Origin: Entamoeba histolytica HM-1:IMSS
Lineage: Eukaryota > Evosea > Mastigamoebida > Endamoebidae
Length of the DNA stretch: 11,975 nucleotides
Direction: 5' to 3'
Assembly (NCBI RefSeq): GCF_000208925.1
Contig: NW_001915246.1
Location: 1-11,975 of the forward strand
The notes beneath the pieces are model-generated. The model was not told the DNA's origin, searched no databases, and saw nothing but the letters and a program-made list of their open reading frames with translations. This document shows positions 1 through 9,005 of the stretch, in pieces. Each line of letters starts with the position of its first letter. Position 1 is the stretch's first letter. The translations under genes were made by a program, and so were the position numbers.

Positions 1-737
1 AGAGATGTGGTAGTACTTGGTTCAGACACACCTGTAACTTCTGTTGTTATATTGATCTTATTGTTATACAAAATAGATGTTAATTTTAATGATTGTTCAT
101 CATCAATTGGTATTTTAAATCCTTCTAGATCTTCAAACACAAAGTCTTTTGGAATTTGTTTTACATTTTCAATTTCTTTTCTAACATCTGAAAGAGAATT
201 AGTCTTGTTGAATTGTTTTTTTATCAGTGGTTTCCCATTCAAACATATTCCAATTGTTATATCATTTATTTCTGGTATATTTTCTTTTTCTTCTTTAAGA
301 TTAATTTCTTCATTATTTATTATATCTTCTACAGTAAATTCTTCTTCTTCATCTCGTTCAATTTTGTCATTGTCAAGTGTGTAGAAATGTGCTGATTCTG
401 GTATATTTTGAACTAATGTTCTAATAATGTTTATCGTTGTTTTATTGTCTATTTCAATAGTGGTAAGTACTTTATCATTTATCTTTATTCTTATTCCTAT
501 TTTAACTTCTGTTCCTTTAATATTTATTATTCTTTTCTCATCAATTACATCTCCTATAGTATAACTCTCTTCATCGTTTACATCAATTAAATCTCCATCT
601 TTTGTTAAAAAGTGTTGTGAGTCAAGCATCTTTCCTTTTATTTTCTCTCTTGCGATTTTCAGATTGTCTTGTGAATTTAGTGGTTTATTTGCAACACATT
701 TTCCATTTAAAAGAAATTTAACTACTACTCTTGACAT
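1..737 (-). CDS. Protein with at least three ubiquitin-like repeats (5' end of gene, partial)
   Basis: The frame is open without a stop from the ATG at 737-735 to the left edge, giving 245 visible residues; the gene continues outside the window. Three related segments lie at about residues 4-73, 77-148 and 158-228. Each has a short hydrophobic strand pair (KFLLNGK, IGIRIKINDK, IGICLNGK), then a charged helix, then an acidic segment such as LTKDGDLIDVNDEE leading to a T-I/V-x-D-I/V-type end. This order resembles the beta-grasp (ubiquitin-like) fold, and FLTKDGD looks very ubiquitin-like. A Thr/Ser/Pro-rich stretch begins after residue 229. There is no signal peptide, so the protein is probably cytosolic. 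The start is the first Met in frame, with a TATA-like box 27 bases upstream. Whatever domain follows is outside the window, so no function is assigned. The fold call is inference from pattern. Confidence 0.8.
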   Translation of the reverse strand, partial: MSRVVVKFLLNGKCVANKPLNSQDNLKIAREKIKGKMLDSQHFLTKDGDLIDVNDEESYTIGDVIDEKRIINIKGTEVKIGIRIKINDKVLTTIEIDNKTTINIIRTLVQNIPESAHFYTLDNDKIERDEEEEFTVEDIINNEEINLKEEKENIPEINDITIGICLNGKPLIKKQFNKTNSLSDVRKEIENVKQIPKDFVFEDLEGFKIPIDDEQSLKLTSILYNNKINITTEVTGVSEPSTTTS

Positions 738-2931
738 TTAATGATTAACAAGTTTGTTTTCTTGTTTAAATATATACCATTCGGCAAAATAGGTTATTTG
801 TTTAAATGTGTTACTTCTTTTCTGATTGGTTGTTTCTCATAAACATCATTTGTTTTGATACTAAACACCGTTTTTAACATTTTATTTCATTTTATTTTTA
901 TTTATTTCGGTATATTTTTATCGTTAATTACATGTTTATGAAATAAAATTACAATAAACTTTTCGTCAATGTAAAATTATAATGTTAATTATTTCTTATT
1001 CATTCCTTTTTATCCATTTTTGTTTTCATGAATTTCTTTAAATTAAAAATAGATAAAATCAATCGAATCATTTCCTATTTCATTCCAACTTCTCTCACAC
1101 TTTTTCTTTTAATTTTATCGTTATTCCTCTTTTATTGTTTCACCGTTTCAAACAACATTGTTCTGAAAATATAATAACATCGAATGAGGGTAATGATTGT
1201 GGTGTATAAAAATATTTTCATTTTTATTTCAATTTTTTCAATTTCATTCTTTCAATTCTTATCTTTCGTTAAAAATAAAAAAAAAACAGGAAATAATACA
1301 AAAACATTAAACATAACAACAAAAGACAAATGGTAAAAGAAAGTGTGTATTTGTATTATCTGTATATTCAGAAATACATTAATAATCACATTAAATTATA
1401 CCACATTAATAACTATTATATCATCAATAATTTCAACAAAAATAACACAATAAACCACAACAAAATAAGAATAAAATCATATCAGAAATAAAAAGAATGA
1501 AAATAAACAAATTAAAGAAAATAATTATAAAATTAATAAACGATATTTAAATGAAAGAAAATAGAGAATATGTAATAAGTACAAATGGTTCATTCATTAA
1601 TAAGAAATTAACAATAATAAAATAGAGAATATTGATTATAAAAAGAAATATATTTCTCAAAACAGTAGAGATACAAAAAGAATAGATATGAAATAAATAT
1701 TAATTCTAAAATACTCATTAATGTTTCATTAAATTTATCATTTGATTCTTATCATATTCACTTTTTCTTAGTTTTTCTCTTTTATTTTTTTTTTTTTGTC
1801 TTCCGTTATCTCTCATCTTATTGTGAATATATAAAATACATTGAATCTCTATGTTTTCATTTGTTTAATATATTTATTATACTCTTTTTGATTTTATCTT
1901 TCACAACTTTCTTCTTTTTTCTAACACTTCATTATGTTATTGTTACACTATTTATTCATATGATATACCAAGATTTCAAATGTATTTTAATTGAAGTATA
2001 ACACATATAACTTTAATAACTTGTTAAACATTATCTGACACTATTTCTACATTAAAAGTGTTTGTTTGTATTACTCATTTTAATATTGTATATTTGTACA
2101 ATTAACACAATAATTAATATTTTATTATCATTTCAATTATATTCAACAAGAAAATGAATAATAATATATGTGAATCAATTAACTTCTTTATTATTGAATT
2201 TGGCTTACTACGTATTTTTAAATATTCTTTTTAATGTTAAAATAACTAATGAACTTTCAATCACATGTACAATCAACTATAGTTAAGTTTGTTTGTTTTA
2301 TTCGTTGTTTATTTCACGTTTTATCATTTATTAAATTTTCAAATACATTATAGACACATATTTGATGATTGTTATATTACAAATAAGTGAATATCATAAA
2401 TTGTACAAGTGACGGGTTTTATTTGTTGTGTAAGATATGAAATGAAAATTACATAACTACAAATAATGATATTCAATAATGTTTATAATTGTTACTAACA
2501 CAAAATTATTCTTTTTCTTTCAAATAATTTTAAATAAAATAATGATTTTCAGACTTTTGTTCATATTTAATTCACTTTCTATTTGAAATTATCAATTCAT
2601 TTTATTTTCTTATTTGTTTATTTTTTCATTCACAACATACATTTAAATTCAAATGAAAAATAAAATCATTTTATTTCTATCATATTTTCTTCGCTTTGTA
2701 TCTTGTGAATTCTGAAAATAATCATATTATTATAAAAACAATAAAATGACATATATACAACTCTTCTTATTTTATCATACATCATTTGAATTTATCAATA
2801 TGTATTTCGTTTTTTTTTCAATGGATGTGTCGAATTATATTTTATTATTATAATTACATTTTTTCATTTACAATTAAATATTATTGACAAATAAAAATAA
2901 TGTTTTATTTATTAAAATAAAAAGCAATTCA
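738..2931. other. AT-rich intergenic region with no supported gene
   Basis: About 2.2 kb of very AT-rich sequence. All six frames are cut by frequent stops, and no stretch shows the amino-acid texture of an Entamoeba protein. There is no GC-rich island of the kind expected for a tRNA or rRNA gene. It contains the promoter of the minus-strand gene on its left and the short 3' tail of the LINE on its right. Homopolymer runs are present, for example a T run near 1786-1798. A short non-coding RNA cannot be excluded by eye. Confidence 0.6.
764..772 (-). promoter_or_regulatory. TATA-like core promoter element of the ubiquitin-like repeat gene
   Basis: On the minus strand this reads TATTTAAAC, matching the Entamoeba TATA-like consensus TATTTAAA(G/C). 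It lies 27 bases before the ATG at 737, which fits the very short 5' leaders of this genus. I see no clear GAAC element. The initiator just before the ATG is only a weak match. Confidence 0.5.
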
Positions 2932-3144
2932 TTAAATATTAATAGAAATAGCTTCTATTCTTCCTGGCTCAGGGGAGACTAATCCCGTCCCTTCGTCTTC
3001 ATCTTCTTCTAGCAGCTCTACGGAGTATATTTGGTTGTGATCTCCGCAGTATTCCATGACATCCATCATGTTTTTTATTACATGGTTTTTTACTTCTTTC
3101 TCGATGTCAATTTCAATTTTTAATTCTTTAATTAATCTAATACT

Positions 3145-3726
3145 TTATTTATTTATTAATCCATTTATTGAAATTACTACTGGAATTATTTTGACATCTT
3201 TTAACTTTTCTATTTTCATTAGAATATTCTTTAATTCTTTATACTTATTTCTTTTCTTCAAATACACTCCATTAATATTGTGATATTCAACAATAGTCAT
3301 ATCAAATATTAGACCCGTTTTGTTCTTTTTATCTAATACATATATATCTGTTATTTTGTGGTATTGTCCATCACTTTTATGCATTATTTGTTTGTTCAAT
3401 ATCATTGTGATGTCTTTATATTGGAACACTGTTTCATATGGAGGTTTTTTATATTGTTTATTTCCTGTATATTTTCTTATTAATCCCTCCCATATGATTA
3501 TGCCAATATTGTCATGTTTTTCCATTTGTGATTTATTATGATAAATACAAGATAGTAGAATGTGTTCTACTGTAGCTATCTTGTCTTTACAAAATGTGGA
3601 GTAGTTCAATCTTTCATTTTTCATTATTTTTGCTTTTCTATACCCACAAAATATTGCTCCATCTTGCATTTTATTTAATTGTAGAAATGCATTTTTCTTA
3701 ATGTTGATGGACTTCCATGCTTTCAC
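3145..3726 (-). other. Restriction-enzyme-like endonuclease domain of the ORF2 remnant, with altered key residues
   Basis: In R4-type LINEs this C-terminal nuclease has a CCHC zinc motif followed by PD-x(12-14)-D. Here the segment STFCKDKIATVEHILLSC keeps the second Cys, the His and the last Cys at family spacing (C-x8-H-x4-C), but Ser (codon 3598-3600, read TCC) stands where the first Cys is expected. The catalytic motif reads TD, then 14 residues, then D (LIFDMTIVE), so the Pro of PD is replaced by Thr (codon 3349-3351, ACA). Both aspartates remain. The domain ends at a TAA (3145-3147), with family-like protein continuing in frame beyond it. The frame is open at least from the GTG codon at 3724-3726. 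Confidence 0.78.
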
Positions 3727-4479
3727 TGTAGTAGTTTTATCTACTCATTTTGACTCGAACCATCTTCTAAAATATCTACTAATTTGATGACACTTCCATT
3801 TTTTGATGTATTTATCATTAATTTCTTTATTTCTACTACTACTTCTTTTTCTTTTTTCTTTTCTATCCCTTCATTTATTATTTCTTCTATTTTTGTTTCA
3901 TTTATTTTATGAATTATTGTTTTTTAATTCTATTCCATATTCATTTCTTACTATACAATCTATCTAATATGTTATTTCCTATTTCACTCTTGTACAGTAG
4001 TACATCACTGTTCTAATTAATTCAATAACATATTCGTCCCTTATATTTATTAATCCTTCACCCATTTCTTCTAGAGGGACATACAACCTATCTTTGGAGT
4101 TTCCAGCACCAATGTATTTTGCCTTTCTTAAATATTTTCTTATCTCCAAATCCATTTTATCTAAGTCAGTGATTTTCCAATTTACAACTGATGCTGAATA
4201 TCTGAAGATAGGGATTACTTCCGTGTTTATTCTAGTAATACATCTTCTATTACTACTTTCATCACTGTTTATTTCTTCCATCTTTTTCATCATTTTTTCT
4301 TTGATGGTTTTGCAATTGAAGGTGTCATCAATTTCATCGGATTGCCATATTCCTAAGTATTTATACAAGTCATCACCTTCAATTACATTGATGTTTTGCA
4401 TTCCATTTGGTATTTCTTTAATGTTTTTAATACCATTCCTGACTTTTTCTCATTCATTTCAATATGTAACTTATTATTT

Positions 4480-5355
4480 CTTTAATTTCATTGTGGATTA
4501 TTCCAATTTCTTCACTGCTTTCCGTCATTATTCTCAAATCATCCATATATAAAGTGTGATTTGATTTTGGGAATTTCTCTTCGATGATTTGAGAAATTAC
4601 ATTCATCTGAATGATGAAGAGTAGATTTGATAATGAATCACCTTGTAAAATTCCTCTATTTAATTTAATACATCATAGATATTCATTAAATTTATAACCG
4701 ATGAATATCTTCCATCTAGTCATCATACTTTCAATAATGTCAATGATGACACCCTCTACATTAAAATACTTTAATGATTCAATTACCCATTCGTGGTTTA
4801 CTGTGTCATATGCTTTCTTAATGTCATAATATGACTCATCATATTTTGGGTATTTCTCTTCTTTCTGCTGCTTTAACATATAACTATTAATTATTCCTTC
4901 TTTAGCAGCTAAAGATTGCAACTTACATCCCAATTGGTTGCTACTAATTTTCAATGATTCACAATTCATGTTAAGTCTTCTGTGAATCTTTTCTTTTAAT
5001 ATTGAGGTAAATACTTTCATAATTACATTTGTACAACTGATAGGACGATAATTAGTAACATCATTCCTATCAATTTGTGGATTAATAAAGTTCTTCCACT
5101 TACCATGTCTAATGGGATGTTTTGAATGAAGTTCAACCATTCATTGAAGATATTTAGAATGGCTTCTCTTGATGATGACATCCTTTTCAAATAATACCAA
5201 TATATAATGTCTATTCCTGGTGTTTTCCAGTTACTTATTTTCATTAAACTTAAATTTAATTCATTTAATGTTATTATGACACTATCATAATTTCTATATC
5301 TTTCATTCCACGAGGTGATTTGTTTTATTTTCCAATTTTCTTTATTTAATTTCAC
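4480..5355 (-). other. Reverse transcriptase domain within the ORF2 remnant
   Basis: Motifs appear in the right order on the minus strand. NWKTPGID near 5230 and SGRTLLI near 5090 belong to the N-terminal fingers region. NYRPIS lies just after the frameshift near 5070-5090. YDIKKAYDTV is motif A, with its catalytic Asp codon at 4823-4825. RGILQGDSLS is motif B, just after the TGA at 4673-4675. YMDD at 4538-4549 is motif C with both catalytic aspartates. All catalytic aspartates therefore survive, although one frameshift and one stop interrupt the domain. The C-terminal part around 3979-4401 (KYLGIWQ and following) is the thumb/linker region typical of LINE reverse transcriptases. Confidence 0.9.
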
Positions 5356-5978
5356 CTGTGTTTCATATAATGATTTCCAATATTCTAAAGTAATATCGTT
5401 ATTTGGGTATATTTCATTATTTGTTTCTTCCTTATTTTAATTTTCTTGTTAGAATCAAACATTATTTTATTTGTATTGATTCTGACCCTTTCTTCTTTAT
5501 TAAATTTAATTCTTTCTTTGATCATTGTCATCATATATTTTAGGTATTTTATTCTTTATAGTGATTTAACTTTTATTCCTTCTTCATCATATTCTTTTAA
5601 TTTCATGATGCACTTGATTCTGTACCATTTTCTTCCCTTGACCAAATCTTCTAGTCTATTTATTTTCTTTAGGATTTCTTTTATTTCATCAAATTTAACT
5701 CCTATTATTTTATTTTGGAGATATATGTGCATAATCATTGAAATCATCTTCATATCATCTTGAATATCCTGCATTCTGCTTCCTGACCATATCCATCTAT
5801 TATTAATTTCCATTATTAATCGGTCAGCTTCTTTTCTTTGAAAGTAGTAATTAATGTTAGAACATTTTTCTACTTTCATTTCTTTTACTTTATTGATGAG
5901 AGTGTTAAGATATTCTTCATCAATTTCTGTAGAGTTATTCTTTAATATGATGTTTTTTCTTTATTATTGAATCACACT

Positions 5979-7662
5979 CTACTCTTCTATTATATCATTT
6001 ACTTTCACTTTAATGTACAGTTTAGTACATTCTTTTATTTTATGTGACATTTTAATATATTTAATATATTCTTTTTCATTATTGACATTGATGTTTATCA
6101 CTTTTATTATACTTTCAATTTGTTCCCATCTTAATTTCTTATATAATTTCTTGTTTAACCAATTAATTGCAAAACAATACAACACTTCAATTAGAATTCT
6201 ATTTGTTTGTTCTGTTGTATTTCTTGTCTGATTATCATCTCTTGTTTTTTGACAATCAGTGCTTTGCTTTTCTCTTCTATCTCCACTACTGTCTTTTTCA
6301 TAGGAGTAGTTTCGTTCATCTCCATCGTTCTTGATGATGTTTTCCTCAGTACTGGTTGTGTATTTATCACAAGCGTCATCGTTTTCTTCTTCTCTAGTTC
6401 CTTCTGTGAGATAAAATTTTCAATATCATCTTGTTGTTTTGATATTATTTGTTTTTGTGCTTCATTTTCTTTTTGTGTGTTGTCTAATTCTTCTCTTGTT
6501 ATTTCTGCAATCTCATGACTTATTATTGCTGCTTGTTGAATTTCAGAGATTTGTTTTTCTTTATCTCTTATTTTACTTTTCAGCTCCTCAATTTTCTTCT
6601 CAAGTACTTCTGCTTGTTCCTCTAACACATTATTCTTCTTCTCCAGTATTTCTCCTTTTTTCTTCAGCTCTTCTGTTTTCTCCTTTTGTTCATCATTTTC
6701 CTTCTGTAACTTCCATTTAGTGGATTTTAGACTTCGAATGGTTTCTTCTTTGTTATTCATTTCCATGATTTTCCTTCTATCTCATTTATTTCACCTTGTA
6801 ATTTTATATTTTCTTCTGTTAGTTTTTCATTTTCTTTCTTCTTTTCATTATAATTCGTTTGAACTTTCTTAATTTCTTTTTTCAAATTTTCTATCTCTTT
6901 CTCAAATTCTTTTCTGACTATTTCTTTTGCTTTTTCTATCATTTATTCTGAGATGGCTTGTTCTTCTTCCTTTCTTTTTGCTTGATATTCTTTAATTTCT
7001 TCTTCTAATTTTTTAATTTGCTTTTGAAGTATTTTAATTTCTTCGTTTTCTTTATAATTTTCCTCTTCATTCTTTGTTTCTTCTTTGTTTTCTTCTTGTT
7101 TTTTTCTTTCTTTTTCTGTTTCATTTATTATTTTAGCCATTTTACATCTTTTTTTGTAATTCTTTGATTGGATTTCTGCTTTTGATTTCTGTTTCGATTG
7201 CTTGGATATCTTCTTCTTTCCATCCTTTTGTTCTTTCTTTAAATTCTTCTTGCATTTTTTCAATTCTCTTTTTCTTTTTGATTGAATATACTTCTTGAAG
7301 AATATCATACCATCTTTTTCTTTTACCTTCGTATTTTTTCAGTATTTCTGAATATTCTCCTTTTCCCCATTTACTTGTTATTCCTTTTATTCTTTCATGT
7401 ATCTCTTTTATTGTTAACCATCTATGTTTATTGTTTGTATATTCATTATTATTCCAGTATTTATCCTGTTTCTTATTCGTTCTTCTTTGTCTTTGTTGTT
7501 TTTAAACCCTTTTCTCTTGGTATTTCTTTTATCATAATTGTGATATCTTTTATTATAATCGTAATATCTTTTATTGTTGTTATTGGCATTTAACCTTGTA
7601 TTTCTATGTCTTATTTGGTTTTCTTTACAAGACGTCAAGGTATTACTCCATAACAATGGCAA
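5979..7662 (-). pseudogene. LINE ORF1 remnant: basic N-terminus, coiled-coil RNA-binding-type protein
   Basis: Protein-like sequence runs from about 7662 to the stop at 5979-5981, roughly 560 codons, near the size known for EhLINE ORF1 proteins. Order: a basic Asn/Tyr/Arg/Lys-rich N-terminus (7420-7662), a compact segment beginning WLTIKEIHERIKG (about 7320-7420), a Lys/Glu-rich stretch, long heptad-rich coiled coils (about 6200-7120, e.g. LEKKIEELKSKI), and a mixed C-terminal domain (about 5979-6200, with LYCFAINWLNKK). The family role is RNA binding and assembly of the retrotransposition particle. Breaks: frameshifts near 7418, 7150 (beside an A7 run), 6760 and 6195, and a TAA at 6943-6945 with the same frame open on both sides. 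No ATG is visible at the 5' end of the frame; the first codon after the upstream stop region is TTG. Confidence 0.82.
7531..7572 (-). repeat. Two 21-bp tandem units in the basic N-terminus of LINE ORF1
   Basis: The units at 7531-7551 and 7552-7572 differ at three positions. Read on the minus strand they encode two seven-residue blocks, KRYYDYN and KRYHNYD. A partial unit may precede them. The reading frame is kept, so this looks like an expansion that arose while the ORF1 protein was still being made. Confidence 0.7.
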
Positions 7663-7700
7663 TAAAATTTATTGTATATCCTGCATTGGAAAAGGATCTG

Positions 7701-8970
7701 TTTAAATTCAAAAAGAAATAAAATAGAAATAAAAATATAAAATTACCATTAATGAAGTTAATCAAATAAATGAAATAATACAAAAGGAATAAATAATGAA
7801 GAAAAAAAAAAATAAATACATCTTATTCATAAATAATATAAATTAATATTATTTAATTCATAATCAAATAACTTTGAATTGAATAATTGATTAAACTGAT
7901 CAACTATCTTTTATTTCTATTATTATTTAGTAATATTTATTAATCTATAAAATTATTCAGCAATTATTTATGAATTAACTAAAATTATTTAATTTAATGA
8001 TTTAAATTACTTACATTAATGCTATAATATTTAATGATAATTGAAGAATAAAATGAAATATAATAATAAACAAATCAATAAATTAATTGTTAAATGTTTT
8101 ATTTCACAAAAATAATAAATTATAAAATCATTAATACTAATTATTCAATGTTGTAATAATTATCATTAAATTAAATTGAATTTCATAAATAAAATAATGA
8201 GAATAAATTATAATTGTATTAATAATTAATATCCAACAAATAAAAGATATTTTAAGATTTATATTGTAATAGAATAACAAATATATTAACAACATAATAT
8301 AATAAAATAAAGAAATGAATGAATAGAAATGACAAATATATAAAAGAATAAATATAAGTAATATAATACAGAATGATGATATTATATTTAAAAATAATTA
8401 ATTATAATTTATTCAAATTAATGATTTAGTGATTATAATGTTTATCATTTTATTTTCTATAAGAAATGAAATGTGAACAATAAAGAAATGAATTAAGAGA
8501 ATAAAGAAGAAATGATAATATTTTAATATAATAACACATTTCAAGTGATAGAAACAACATAAAATAAATACATAAATAAAGAATAATCACATCAATACTA
8601 AAACAACAGAAATAAACTAATATTATAAAGAAATAATAATATAATTATAAATTAACATGAATAATCAATAAATGATGAATATATTCTTAAAATAATAATG
8701 ATTTGAATTGTGAATTGAAATTATTATTCAATTCATTCATTCATTGTTGTTATTGTTTATGATTTATTTATTAAATTTAATGTTTATTTAATTTTGTTGA
8801 ATAAATTACAAAAATGGATTAAATTTTAATTTAATCTTTCATTTCATTCTATTTATTGTTGAAGTTCAAAATACAACAATACATCGATATGATGAAATGA
8901 AGAATGAAATGATTGAGTCATTATAAAATAAAAAGAAAATAATAGATAATAATAGAACAAGAAGAGAGTA
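7701..8970. other. AT-rich intergenic region with no supported gene
   Basis: About 1.3 kb made almost entirely of simple A/T-rich sequence full of AATAATTA-like words and short A runs (for example 7799-7811). No frame carries protein-like content, and no compact RNA gene stands out. I see no recognisable Entamoeba SINE. Its right end must contain any upstream control elements of the surface-protein gene that starts at 9006. Confidence 0.6.
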
Positions 8971-9005
8971 TATTTAAAGAGAAGAACTGAAATACATTTC
9001 ATTCA
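8971..9005 (+). promoter_or_regulatory. Complete Entamoeba core promoter (TATA-like, GAAC, initiator)
   Basis: All three known core elements of E. histolytica promoters are present in order. TATTTAAAG lies at 8971-8979, GAACT at 8984-8988, and an initiator-like TTTCATTCA at 8997-9005 ends directly before the ATG at 9006. Transcription starting in the initiator would give a 5' leader of only a few bases, which is usual for this genus. The promoter therefore appears undamaged even though the reading frame behind it is broken. Confidence 0.75.

Larger units (their letters stand above)
2932..5960 (-). pseudogene. LINE ORF2 remnant: reverse transcriptase and REL-endonuclease polyprotein
   Basis: Protein-like sequence can be followed from about 5960 to the stop at 2932-2934, about 1,000 codons, but in changing frames. 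Breaks seen: TAA at 5556-5558; a shift near 5430; a shift near 5070-5090; TGA at 4673-4675; a shift near 4430; TAG at 3979-3981; a scrambled linker at about 3910-3980; a shift near 3745; and TAA at 3145-3147, after which the same frame runs on to 2932. The domain order is an N-terminal region of unknown role (to about 5450), reverse transcriptase, a linker, then endonuclease and an acidic C-terminal tail (about 2945-3060). The intact family protein copies element RNA into DNA at a nick made by its endonuclease. No ATG is visible at the expected start near 5960, so the N-terminus may also be damaged. Confidence 0.87.
2932..7700 (-). mobile_element. Degenerate EhLINE-type non-LTR retrotransposon, nearly full length
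   Basis: Read on the minus strand, the element has a basic and coiled-coil ORF1 followed closely by an ORF2 with reverse transcriptase (NYRPIS, YDIKKAYD, QGDSLS, YMDD) and a C-terminal zinc-ribbon plus PD-D endonuclease. This is the R4/Dong-like architecture of Entamoeba LINEs. The span of about 4.77 kb matches the roughly 4.8 kb known for full-length EhLINE1. The right boundary is approximate: higher-complexity sequence such as CAGATCC starts near 7700 and turns into simple AT-rich DNA beyond it. The left boundary is the ORF2 stop at 2932-2934; a short 3' UTR must extend further left but I cannot delimit it. Many stops and frameshifts mean this copy cannot make its own proteins, so it is an old insertion. 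No reliable target-site duplication is visible. Confidence 0.88.

Noticed and set aside
7..384. Plus-strand open frame of 125 codons at the left edge
   Set aside because: It is antisense to the ubiquitin-like repeat gene, has low-complexity Ser/Phe content and no promoter.
738..2931. Possible tRNA array or structural RNA in the long AT-rich gap
   Set aside because: No GC-rich stems, no recognisable T-loop or B-box-like words, and only simple A/T-rich sequence were seen.
4094..4552. Plus-strand hydrophobic open frame of 152 codons that could pass for a membrane protein
   Set aside because: It lies opposite the reverse-transcriptase part of the LINE; Lys/Glu/Ile codons read backwards yield Phe/Ser/Leu-rich strings. 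Similar plus-strand frames across 3056-7593 are rejected for the same reason.
2889..7740. Possible target-site duplication AAATAAAAATA on both sides of the LINE (near 2889 and 7727)
   Set aside because: The match is 11 bases of pure A/T in an extremely AT-rich background, and the element ends are not defined well enough to make it meaningful.
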